Assembly (NCBI RefSeq): GCF_000331285.1
Contig: NZ_ANFX01000016.1
Coordinates: 1 to 64,000 of the forward strand
Direction: 5' to 3'
Source: Porphyrobacter sp. AAP82
GTDB lineage: Bacteria; Pseudomonadota; Alphaproteobacteria; Sphingomonadales; Sphingomonadaceae
Length of the DNA stretch: 64,000 nt
Program-made: the position numbers and the translations under genes
Notes under the pieces: generated by a model
What the model saw: only the letters and a program-made list of their open reading frames with translations
Database searches by the model: none
Told to the model about the DNA's origin: nothing
In this document: piece by piece, positions 8,558 through 16,137 of the stretch
How the letters are laid out: each line of letters starts with the position of its first letter
How positions within the stretch are numbered: position 1 is the stretch's first letter

Positions 8558-9780
8558 TGGTATGTCTCCGAAGGCGTCGTCGGCTTGGGGGCGGGCGCGG
8601 ACGGGCCCGAGGCAGAAGTGGAGGTGGAGGTGGAGGTGGAGCGGAAGCGGTTCCCGATACCGCGGGTGCGCGCCGGGGCAGCGCCCAGCGCCGCCGCCTG
8701 CCCGCCCGTGCCGGTCGCAGCGATCACGCGGGTTTCGCGCGCCGCGCCGCCTGCCGCATCGGTGTCATTGGCGACCACCACCTGCGGCGGCGGGGCGACA
8801 TCGGCACGGCGCGCGGTTGCAGCAGCGGCGACGGCCGGGGCGATGTTGGTATCGCGCGGCGCGCCGGCCGGGACCTGCGGCACGGCGACGGGGCGCGGGC
8901 CTTCGGCGGGGCGCTCGCGCTCCTTGCCCGGCACCAGGCCGAACACCTGCCAGCCGGCCACCATCGTCGAGGCGACCTTCAGCGCCAGCAGCATCAGCGC
9001 GACATGCACCGCGCCGATCAGGAAGAACGCCATCGCTGCTTGCTGGTCGATCTTGCCCGGCACAGCGACCAGCGCGGCGAGCACGGGGACCGAGATCTCG
9101 AGCATGATCGATCCGCCCAGCACCGCAAAGAGCGGCGCCAGCGCCATCATCGTCAGCCCCTTGAGCCAGCCAGTGAACAGCCCGCGCGTGCCGTCGAACA
9201 GCGCCATCACCACGAAGATCGGGCCGAGCGCGAGCAGCAGCGCCAGCGCAATGCGCGCGGTGACCAGCATGCCGACCGTGCCGAGCAGCAGCAGCATCGC
9301 CCCCAGCCACATCATCCCGGGCGGCGAAAAGGCGCTGATGTTGGAGGTATCCCCGCTCGCCTGCTGGATCGCGAGGAACACCACGTCGAGCTTCTGCGCG
9401 AAGACCATGGTGGCGGATTCGTTCTGCGTGCCCGTCAGGATGCCGGCGATCTGGTCGGGCCCGCCGATAAAGATGTTGTAGAACACGCTCGAGAAGGCGA
9501 CGAAGCTGGTGGCGAAGGTCAGCACCAGCCCCAGCGTCATCATCTTCGGGACAAGCGCGCGCACCGAGATGTTCGAGCGGCCGAGCATCAGCGAGATGCC
9601 GAAGAAGCCCACGTAGAGCCCCAGCAACACCGTCAGCGCGAAGGCGAGCTGGCCATCGTCGCCGAACAGGCGGTTGAAGGCCTGTTCGCTGACGCCGCTG
9701 GCGATGCAATCGACCGCCGTCAGCGCCGCCGAAACGCCGGTGCCCATCGCCTGCGCGGCGGTATCGCAGCTCGCGCTCAT
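8554..9780 (-). CDS. virB6: Type IV secretion inner-membrane protein VirB6
   Basis: This polytopic inner-membrane component (VirB6/TrbL family, 408 residues) has about six hydrophobic segments between residues 30 and 300. These include the run ALTVLLGLYVGFFGISLML and the Ala/Leu-rich IALALLLALGPIFVVMALF. The last 110 residues are a disordered, low-complexity tail rich in Ala, Thr, Ser and Pro that includes an STSTSTSTSAS run from a 6-bp tandem repeat. The ATG at 9780 overlaps the virB4 stop (ATGA). VirB6 normally contacts VirB8, which has no visible gene here. Confidence 0.88.
   Translation of the reverse strand: MSASCDTAAQAMGTGVSAALTAVDCIASGVSEQAFNRLFGDDGQLAFALTVLLGLYVGFFGISLMLGRSNISVRALVPKMMTLGLVLTFATSFVAFSSVFYNIFIGGPDQIAGILTGTQNESATMVFAQKLDVVFLAIQQASGDTSNISAFSPPGMMWLGAMLLLLGTVGMLVTARIALALLLALGPIFVVMALFDGTRGLFTGWLKGLTMMALAPLFAVLGGSIMLEISVPVLAALVAVPGKIDQQAAMAFFLIGAVHVALMLLALKVASTMVAGWQVFGLVPGKERERPAEGPRPVAVPQVPAGAPRDTNIAPAVAAAATARRADVAPPPQVVVANDTDAAGGAARETRVIAATGTGGQAAALGAAPARTRGIGNRFRSTSTSTSTSASGPSAPAPKPTTPSETYQ
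8618..8641. repeat. 6-bp tandem repeat inside virB6
   Basis: Four perfect copies of GTGGAG (plus-strand reading) lie in the 3' part of virB6 and encode the Ser-Thr run of its disordered tail. Changes in copy number would keep the reading frame. Confidence 0.8.
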
Positions 9781-12206
9781 TCGGCGGCCTGCCACATGGA
9801 GTCGTCTTCCGGGTCACCCGGACCGTCCGGCCACGCCCTCCCGGTTAGCGGCGGATACCAGGCCGAGGGCGAATCGCCGACCGCCTCGCGCAGCAAGTCG
9901 AGCCGCCGCACCGCGCTTTCGCGGCCCGACAGGATCGTCAGCACTTCCGGCGCGCCCGACAGGTCGAGGCGCACCACCACCGACGCATCGGGCTGGCGCA
10001 CCAGGAAGCAGCGCGAATGCGCAGGGAGGCTGCGGATCAGGGCGAATTCGTGGGCCGTGAGGCCGAAGCCGTCGCAGTAATCCTCAGGCCGCGCGCGGCT
10101 GTTGGGCATGAACACCATCGTCGCGGTCTGCTCGACCAGTGCGGTCGCAATGCGGCTGTCGAGCGCGTCGCGCGCCGACTGGGTGGCAAAGCCGACCAGC
10201 GCATTGCGCTTGCGCAGGGTCTTGAGCCAATCGCGGATGCGCGCGGCAAAGACCTCGTCGTCCAGCGCCTTCCAGCCTTCATCGATCAGGATCATCGTCG
10301 GCAGCCCGTCCAGCCGCTCGTCGATGCGGTGGAAGAGATACATCATCGTCGGTGTGCGCAGGCGCGGGTTTTCGAGCAGCGCGGTCATGTCGAAGCCCAT
10401 CACCCGGGTTTCGAGATCGAGCCGGTCGGCGGCATTGTCGAACAGCCAGCTGTGCTCGCCCTCACCGATCCACGCACCAAGCCGGTCCGCAAGGTCGCCC
10501 GGCTTGGGACGGCGCGCGCCTGCCAGCAGCTCCTTGAAGTGGCGCAGGCGGCGCAGCGAGGGATCGTTCGCGTAGGTCGCATCGACCGCGGCCGAGAGCG
10601 TCGCGAATTCCTCGGGCCCGTCGGCCTTGAGCAGCACGGCGAGCCAGTCGCGCAGGAAGGCGCGGTTTGCCGGCGTGTCCGACAGCGCAAGCGGATTGAA
10701 CCCGGTCGGCTCGCCCGGCGCGATGCGGTCATAGCGCCCGCCGATCCCGCGGATGAACAGCTCCGCCCCGCGATCCTTGTCGAACAGGATGGTGCGCGGT
10801 TTGAATTTTTGCGCCTGCGCGGCGAGGAAATTCATCACCACGGTCTTGCCCGAGCCGCTCGGCCCGATCACCGAAAAATTGCCGAGGTCGCCGTGGTGGA
10901 AATTGAAGAAGAACGGCGTCGCGCTGGTCGTTTCCAGCAGCGTGACCGCATCACCCCAGTGGTTGCCGGCAGCCTGCCCCAGGGCAAACCCGTGGAAGCT
11001 GCCGAAACCGGCCATGTTCGCCGAGGAAATCAGCGCGCGGCGCACGATATACTCCTCGTTCCCCGGGAACTGCGCCCAGAAGGCGGGTTCGAGGTTGGTG
11101 TCCTCGCGCACCGCGATCGCGCCGGTATCCGCGAGCGCGGCCGCGCAGGCGGCCATCGCGTCGTCGAGTTGGGGAAGCGTGGCGGAGCGCACCAGCACGG
11201 TCAGGTGATGATCGCCGAAGCCCACCGCCCCGTTGCCGAGCAGATCGCGCGCGGCGAGCATGTCGGCGCGTTCGGCCGCGGCCTCCTCGTCCACCGAGCG
11301 CGAGCGGCGCAGCGCGAGGTCGATCCGCTCCTTGGCCGTGGTGCGCTCGTTGGGCGCGTAGCTTTCGGTGACGACCATCTCGTAGGGCAGGCGCAGCAGG
11401 TTATCGAGCAGGCCGGGCGAGGTCGCCTCGGGGTAATCCTTGAGGCCGAGGATGGCGGCGAAATCGGGCGCGGCGCTGCCGCGCAGCTCCATCGCATCCA
11501 GCCCGAAGCTCGCGCGGCGATAGGGCAGCATGTGGCCGATATCGGTCTCGGGGCTCGGCCGGCGCACCGGGCGCATCTCGCCGTTGTAGAGCGCGGAGAG
11601 CAGTTCGAGCATTTCCGAATTGGTGCCGCCACTGGCCGAGCCGGGTGCCTGGTAGTCCCCCAGCACCGCCGCGCCGTAATTCTGCAAGGATGCGACCAGC
11701 CCGGTGATCGCTGCCTTCAGGCTGCGCAGGTCCTTGGGATCGGCCTCCGGCTCGTCCTGTCCGGCGCGGCTGAACATCTTCGAAAGGCGCTCGGGCAGCC
11801 CGGTCTTGCCGCGCGCGGGCCGGCGGATCAGGGTGACGAACTGGTCATTGATGAACAGCGATCCGCCTGCCAGCCGCTGCTTCCAGCGCGCATCGATATG
11901 CCGGCTGAGCGCATCGGGGAACTCCGCGTCCAGCTCCACCTCGACCCGGCGGCGGATGACGTGGTGATACATCACGAAGCGCGCATCGAGCGTCGAGCGC
12001 AGCATCACCTCGCGCGTGGCGGCGTGGGCGTTCAGGGCATCGCTGTCCTCGGTCTCGAACAGGAGGCCGGGCACCTGGATCGCGCTCATCACCGAGCCAT
12101 CGCGCAGCAGCACGGTGTTCTCGTCGACAAGGCGCGCATAGGGCAGGCGGTCGCCGACGCGGGCTTCCCTGGCGCTCCACGCGGCGGCTCCGATCCACTT
12201 CACCAT
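9777..12206 (-). CDS. virB4: Type IV secretion ATPase VirB4
   Basis: VirB4 (CagE/TrbE family) is the large ATPase needed for pilus subunit handling and assembly. The 809-residue product has the CagE N-terminal domain (GDRLPYARLVDENTVLLRDG) and a RecA-like C-terminal half. Walker A GPSGSGKT is near residue 446 and Walker B MILIDEGW near 640, followed by KRNALVGFATQSARDAL. I prefer the ATG at 12206, preceded by AAGGTGGG, to an in-frame GTG three codons upstream. Length and motifs are those of an intact family member. Confidence 0.93.
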   Translation of the reverse strand: MVKWIGAAAWSAREARVGDRLPYARLVDENTVLLRDGSVMSAIQVPGLLFETEDSDALNAHAATREVMLRSTLDARFVMYHHVIRRRVEVELDAEFPDALSRHIDARWKQRLAGGSLFINDQFVTLIRRPARGKTGLPERLSKMFSRAGQDEPEADPKDLRSLKAAITGLVASLQNYGAAVLGDYQAPGSASGGTNSEMLELLSALYNGEMRPVRRPSPETDIGHMLPYRRASFGLDAMELRGSAAPDFAAILGLKDYPEATSPGLLDNLLRLPYEMVVTESYAPNERTTAKERIDLALRRSRSVDEEAAAERADMLAARDLLGNGAVGFGDHHLTVLVRSATLPQLDDAMAACAAALADTGAIAVREDTNLEPAFWAQFPGNEEYIVRRALISSANMAGFGSFHGFALGQAAGNHWGDAVTLLETTSATPFFFNFHHGDLGNFSVIGPSGSGKTVVMNFLAAQAQKFKPRTILFDKDRGAELFIRGIGGRYDRIAPGEPTGFNPLALSDTPANRAFLRDWLAVLLKADGPEEFATLSAAVDATYANDPSLRRLRHFKELLAGARRPKPGDLADRLGAWIGEGEHSWLFDNAADRLDLETRVMGFDMTALLENPRLRTPTMMYLFHRIDERLDGLPTMILIDEGWKALDDEVFAARIRDWLKTLRKRNALVGFATQSARDALDSRIATALVEQTATMVFMPNSRARPEDYCDGFGLTAHEFALIRSLPAHSRCFLVRQPDASVVVRLDLSGAPEVLTILSGRESAVRRLDLLREAVGDSPSAWYPPLTGRAWPDGPGDPEDDSMWQAAE

Positions 12207-12235
12207 GAGGCCCACCTTACCATGTCAGGATGTCC

Positions 12236-12547
12236 TTAAGGCGCATAGGAGTTGCACCCCCAGCGCTTGAAATTGGGCACGCGCGGGCACTTCGAAACCT
12301 TGGTGATCCACAGGTCGAAGATGCGCGGCTCGCGCAGGGATGCGAAATAGCCCACGCCGTGCATCACCGCCGGGATCAGCAGGAAGCCGAGCAGGAAAAG
12401 CCCGTTCTGGATCAGCAGGTTGCGCAGGATCAGGAAGGCGATTGTCGTCACCATCATGTTGATGATGAAGAAGTTCATCGTCACGCCCGCGAACATCTGC
12501 GGGCGGGTGAGCGCGCGGTGCACCGGGTTGCGGACGAGGTCGCTCAT
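12236..12547 (-). CDS. virB3: Type IV secretion protein VirB3
   Basis: This is a 103-residue inner-membrane protein of the VirB3 family, a small partner of VirB4. It has the typical N-terminus (NPVHRALTRPQMFAGV), then two adjacent hydrophobic segments (about 22-45 and 48-65), and the C-terminal signature REPRIFDLW. It sits 10 bp after virB2 and 29 bp before virB4. Confidence 0.9.
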   Translation of the reverse strand: MSDLVRNPVHRALTRPQMFAGVTMNFFIINMMVTTIAFLILRNLLIQNGLFLLGFLLIPAVMHGVGYFASLREPRIFDLWITKVSKCPRVPNFKRWGCNSYAP

Positions 12548-12557
12548 CAGACGCCCT

Positions 12558-12869
12558 TCAGCCTGCCGCGGCCTGGATACCGGCGACGATGGTGGTCGCG
12601 CCGAACAGGATGAAGACGCCGATGATGACGGTCGCGCCGAAGCGCCAGTTCATCCGGCCGGTGAGCATCATGAAGCCGATCGCGGCCACCGCCATCACCG
12701 CGATGGTGGTCGCCACCGTGCCGAGCAGCGTGCCCTGGAGCCACAGCAGCGCATTGTTGATCGGGCCCGAACCGGCCGGGTCGGCATTCTGCGCGAAGGC
12801 AGCGCTGTGCGCCGAGACAAGCGCAAGCGCGGCGGCGAGGCGGGCGGGGATACGGAATTGCGACATCAT
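12558..12869 (-). CDS. virB2: Type IV secretion pilin VirB2
   Basis: This is the major pilus subunit precursor (TrbC/VirB2 family), about 103 residues. It has a long signal peptide ending near SAAFAQ and then two hydrophobic helices separated by a short polar loop (TGRMNWRF), the standard pilin layout. There are two consecutive ATGs (12869 and 12866), preceded by AGGAA, and either may be used. An upstream in-frame codon would overlap virB1 and is unlikely. Confidence 0.88.
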   Translation of the reverse strand: MMSQFRIPARLAAALALVSAHSAAFAQNADPAGSGPINNALLWLQGTLLGTVATTIAVMAVAAIGFMMLTGRMNWRFGATVIIGVFILFGATTIVAGIQAAAG

Positions 12870-12913
12870 GTCTTTCCTGGTTTTCTCACATAGCGGTGCG
12901 GCGGCGCGGACGA

Positions 12914-13570
12914 TCACCGGCCCGGCGCGCGCGCATGGTTGGACAGCCGCCCCATGATGGCGGCGACATATTGCTTCGTTTCGCGGATATTGGGAACGCC
13001 GCCCGAACGCTCGACCCGTCCGGGACCGGCGTTGTAGGCGGCGAGCGCCTTCTCGATATCGCCGCCGAACCGGTCAAGCTGTTCGCGCAGATACCGCGCC
13101 CCGCCCTCGAGATTGGCGAAAGGGTCGCGCGGGTCGACCCCGAGATAGCGCGCGGTGCCCGGCATCAGCTGGGCAAGGCCCTGCGCGCCGACGGGCGAGA
13201 CCGCGTTCTCGTTCCAGCGGCTCTCCTGCCACACCACCGCTTCGAGCAGCGCGGACGAGAGGTCGAAGCGGGCGGAAAGCTCGGCGATCTTGGCGGCGTA
13301 TCGCTGCGGCACCCCGGCAGCGTGGCGCGCGGGATCGGCGATGGCGTAGTCGGGGACGCCCGAAGCCCCGGCGAGCACGGGCAGATCGGCGGGCCCGGCG
13401 GCATTCGCAGGCGCGGGCGCGGCGTCCTGCCCGGCGAGCGGACCTGCCACCCAGCGGGCACCGCCAGCGTCCAGTTCCAGCACATCGGCGCGCGCCTGGC
13501 CTGCATGGCCGAAAGCAAGCCCGGCACCTGCAACAATTGTCATGACGCGGCAAGCCGCGGCGAGAATCAT
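12914..13570 (-). CDS. virB1: Lytic transglycosylase, VirB1-like
   Basis: This 218-residue periplasmic muramidase of the SLT family opens peptidoglycan locally for assembly of the secretion channel. It has a signal peptide (residues 1-28, ending QARA-D) and an Ala/Pro-rich linker. The catalytic domain carries the glutamate in WQESRWNENAVS, then GAQGLAQLMPGTA and ALAAYNAGPGRV. GGAGGG lies about 8 bp before the ATG at 13570. It is the first gene of the virB operon and has the strong Pho-box candidate about 40 bp upstream. Confidence 0.92.
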   Translation of the reverse strand: MILAAACRVMTIVAGAGLAFGHAGQARADVLELDAGGARWVAGPLAGQDAAPAPANAAGPADLPVLAGASGVPDYAIADPARHAAGVPQRYAAKIAELSARFDLSSALLEAVVWQESRWNENAVSPVGAQGLAQLMPGTARYLGVDPRDPFANLEGGARYLREQLDRFGGDIEKALAAYNAGPGRVERSGGVPNIRETKQYVAAIMGRLSNHARAPGR

Positions 13571-13609
13571 GTCTCGGCCCTCCAGAGTGTCCCGCTTTGT
13601 CTATCCTAA

Positions 13610-13627
13610 ATGACAGACAGGTGACAG
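13610..13627 (-). promoter_or_regulatory. Pho box (PhoB-type operator) before the virB operon
   Basis: On the minus strand the site reads CTGTCACCTGTCTGTCAT: two 7-bp half-sites, CTGTCAC and CTGTCAT, separated by 4 bp. This is the classic Pho-box architecture (CTGTCAT-N4-CTGTCAY) with at most one deviation in 14 half-site positions. A possible -10 (TAGGAT) follows after 2 bp, and the virB1 ATG is 40 bp away. PhoB control is inferred from the motif alone. Confidence 0.6.
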
Positions 13628-13720
13628 TACGAGGAAAGCCCCGGGGCGATGGCAGCGGATAGCCGGGACCCATCCTGCCGCTTTTTCGCGCAGGTGTGTC
13701 CCGGGCTCCACATCAAAGGA

Positions 13721-14143
13721 TCATTGATCGCGCAGGCTCAGCTGGCCGGTCACGGCGCCAGCGCTGCGGAATTCGCCGCGATCGAGCATCTTGAGCGCCT
13801 TGCGCGCCAGCCGCCGCGAATCGGTAGCGGTGCCATCGGCGGTATCGAGCTCGATCACTTCCTCGTAGGCCAGCGCCTGTCGGAAGGCCTCGCGGGCGCG
13901 AACCTCGTCTCCGGTCTGGGCATAGGCGATGCCGAGATTGATCAGCACCGCGGCATCCTGCGGATCGGCGGCGCTGGCCTTCTGGAGCGCGGGAATGGCC
14001 TGTTCGGCGCGGCCGGCAGCGATGGTGCGCGCAGCGAGTTCGGGCGCGGCGTCGGGCGCGAGCTGCGCGGCGCCCGAGGGGGCGCCGGGAAGCGGGTTTG
14101 CAGCGGCAAGCGCCAGGGCAAGGAAGGCAACGGACATCGGCAT
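13721..14143 (-). CDS. Exported TPR-repeat protein
   Basis: This 140-residue protein has an N-terminal signal peptide (hydrophobic residues 3-15, cleavage probably near residue 20-26). About two tetratricopeptide repeats follow, visible as AEQAIPALQKASAADPQDAAVLINLGIAYAQ in pieces of A-x7-P spacing and then EVRAREAFRQALAYE. TPR domains mediate protein-protein contacts. The gene reads in the virB direction but is separated from virB1 by 150 bp containing the Pho box, so it is probably a separate unit. Its function is unknown. Confidence 0.75.
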   Translation of the reverse strand: MPMSVAFLALALAAANPLPGAPSGAAQLAPDAAPELAARTIAAGRAEQAIPALQKASAADPQDAAVLINLGIAYAQTGDEVRAREAFRQALAYEEVIELDTADGTATDSRRLARKALKMLDRGEFRSAGAVTGQLSLRDQ

Positions 14144-14457
14144 GACTCCTCTTCAGCAGACACGCATGATGCCTGCGTCGCGGAGGGAATGCAATATAAC
14201 TGTAACATTGGCTTTTATTTGTAATTTGATGGGCTATGTATCTGTTTTTGATAGATATTCATGTTACACGGGACAGGCCATCGCGGACTGTCCCATGGCG
14301 GAGGTTGGTCATAATAGTCTTTCTTCGGTCATATTACAGCAAATGCCACGCGGCTGTCATGCTGCAAGAATTCTGTCACGAACACCTCCTAGCGAGCCTC
14401 CAGCGCCTACCAAGATGCGCCTAACTCGATTCTCGGCTCAAGAGGGGACCCACGCTC
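14144..14457. promoter_or_regulatory. Divergent intergenic region with GTCA-type half-sites and an inverted repeat
   Basis: This AT-richer 314-bp gap separates the TPR gene (left) and the lipoprotein gene (right). GGGACAG (14270-14276) and CTGTCCC (14288-14294) form an inverted repeat. Nearer the lipoprotein, two Pho-type half-sites are seen: CTGTCAT (14354-14360) and CTGTCAC (14373-14379). Their spacing is 19 bp instead of 11. A degenerate box CTGCAAG-AATT-CTGTCAC (14362-14379) has correct spacing. No further gene is visible. Confidence 0.4.
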
Positions 14458-16017
14458 GTGAAAAACATCCAACGCACTCTGATCCTGGGTTGCAGCCTGG
14501 CCGCTCTGGCGGGTTGCGGCGCAGACGAGATCGTCTCGCCCGGCACCGGCGGCAACATCATCATCAACAATCCGGCGCCCACCCCGACTCCGACCCCCAC
14601 CCCGACGCCGACCCAGACCCTGGTCACCCCGGCTGCCGGCTGCCCGACCATCAACTCGACCGGCGGCCTCACCGACAGCGGCACCATCTCGGGCCCGACC
14701 GGCACCTACCGCGTTTGCAGCCTGCCGGCCGTGATCAACGTCAGCGACACCCTGCCCTACATCCAGGGTCTCCTCTACGCGCTTCCGGGCCGCGTCGACG
14801 TTGGCGTGGACCGCGGCTTTGCGAGCACCGGCAGCACCGTCACCCTGACCGTCGCGCCGGGCGTGATCGTGTTCGGTTCGACGGGTCGTTCCTACCTGCT
14901 CGTCAACCGCGGCAACGCGATCCAGGCCAACGGCACCGCCGCTCGTCCGATCGTCTGGACCAGCCGCGACAACGTGCTCGGCCTCGCCGATGACACCTCG
15001 ATCGGCCAGTGGGGCGGCGTGGTGCTGACCGGCCGCGCGCCGGTTTCGGATTGCAACAGCGGCGGCGTGAACACCGCAGCCAACCCGACCAACAACGCGA
15101 CCTGCCAGCAGTCGCTCGAAGGCGAGCCGGTGACCGTCAGCTTCGGCGGTGGCAACTCGGCCGACAGCTCGGGTTCGTTCACCTTCAACCAGATCCGCTA
15201 CTCGGGCTTCAGCCTGGCACCGGGCAACGAATTGCAGTCGCTGACCACCGGCGGCATCGGTTCGGGCACCACCATTGCCAACCTCATGTCGTTCAACAGC
15301 TCGGATGACGGCCTTGAATCCTTCGGCGGCACCGTGCGCATGCGCAACGTTGCCGTAATCGGCCACGACGATGACGGTCTTGACGTCGACACCGGCGCGC
15401 AGTTCGATGCGCAGTATGTCGTGGTTGCCCAGCGCAGCCTCGGCGACAACCTGATCGAGCTCGACTCGCCCGACGGCGCGGCGACCCCGATCGGCGCCCT
15501 GCCGCAGACCGTGATGCGGGTGTCGAACTTCACCTTCATCGAGCGTTCGACCAACAACGACCAGGTCGTGCGTGCCCGCGGCGGTGCCAAGCTGGTGCTC
15601 GCCAACGGCGTGATCGACACCAACACCGAAACCTGCGTCCGCATCGACGAGGCCGCCACCCAGGCCGCCGGCCCGCAGTTCAACAGCGTCGTCGGCGATT
15701 GCGATCCGGCTGCGCCGGTCCGCGGCACCGCCAACGACGCCACGACCAACGCTGCCGTCGCCAACGCCTTCGACAGCAACTCGAACATCGCCTTCACCAT
15801 CACCCTCACGGGCTTCGTGAACGGCACCGGCGAGAACGGCCGCACCGCTTTCAACGCCAACACGCTGTCGACCTTCTTCGAGACCACCACCTTCATCGGT
15901 GCTGCGAACGATGCGGCCGCCGCCAGCGCGCGTTTCGGCAGCTGGACCTGCAACTCGGCGACGCTGACCTTCGGCGGCACCACCAACCTGTGCAACAGGC
16001 TCCCGGTCTACTCCTGA
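14458..16017 (+). CDS. Outer-membrane lipoprotein, probable parallel beta-helix
   Basis: This 519-residue protein starts at a GTG preceded by AGAGGGGA. It has a lipoprotein signal (positive start, hydrophobic core, lipobox LAGC with Cys 20), a Thr-Pro dipeptide linker (about residues 41-52), and then a long Gly/Asn/Thr/Asp-rich region. Repeated short strands such as PIVWTSRDNVLG, GQWGGVVLTGRAP, TIANLMSFNSSDDGLES and AQYVVVAQRSLGDNLIE are typical of right-handed parallel beta-helices. Several cysteines occur. It stands 102 bp before a TonB-dependent receptor gene, so the two probably act together on one ligand at the cell surface. The ligand is unknown. No enzyme motif is claimed. Confidence 0.75.
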   Translation: MKNIQRTLILGCSLAALAGCGADEIVSPGTGGNIIINNPAPTPTPTPTPTPTQTLVTPAAGCPTINSTGGLTDSGTISGPTGTYRVCSLPAVINVSDTLPYIQGLLYALPGRVDVGVDRGFASTGSTVTLTVAPGVIVFGSTGRSYLLVNRGNAIQANGTAARPIVWTSRDNVLGLADDTSIGQWGGVVLTGRAPVSDCNSGGVNTAANPTNNATCQQSLEGEPVTVSFGGGNSADSSGSFTFNQIRYSGFSLAPGNELQSLTTGGIGSGTTIANLMSFNSSDDGLESFGGTVRMRNVAVIGHDDDGLDVDTGAQFDAQYVVVAQRSLGDNLIELDSPDGAATPIGALPQTVMRVSNFTFIERSTNNDQVVRARGGAKLVLANGVIDTNTETCVRIDEAATQAAGPQFNSVVGDCDPAAPVRGTANDATTNAAVANAFDSNSNIAFTITLTGFVNGTGENGRTAFNANTLSTFFETTTFIGAANDAAAASARFGSWTCNSATLTFGGTTNLCNRLPVYS

Positions 16018-16035
16018 TCGCGCCTTTCGAAGTAA

Positions 16036-16066
16036 GGGGAGGCGCCGCACCTGCGTGCGCCTCCCC
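16036..16066 (+). terminator. Intercistronic hairpin between lipoprotein and receptor genes
   Basis: GGGGAGGCGC and GCGCCTCCCC form a perfect 10-bp stem with an 11-nt loop just after the lipoprotein stop. Only TGTTT follows, so it may be a partial terminator or an mRNA-stabilising hairpin rather than a full stop before the receptor gene. Confidence 0.6.
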
Positions 16067-16137
16067 TGTTTCGTAATACCGGCCGCCCGTCGGCCAAATC
16101 GTTCAAAAAAGGCCTATTCATGAGGGGGTCTAGCATT

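Noticed and set aside
14407-16050. Long minus-strand frame opposite the lipoprotein gene
   Set aside because: Low-complexity shadow; the plus-strand gene has a lipobox and coherent beta-helix-like pattern.
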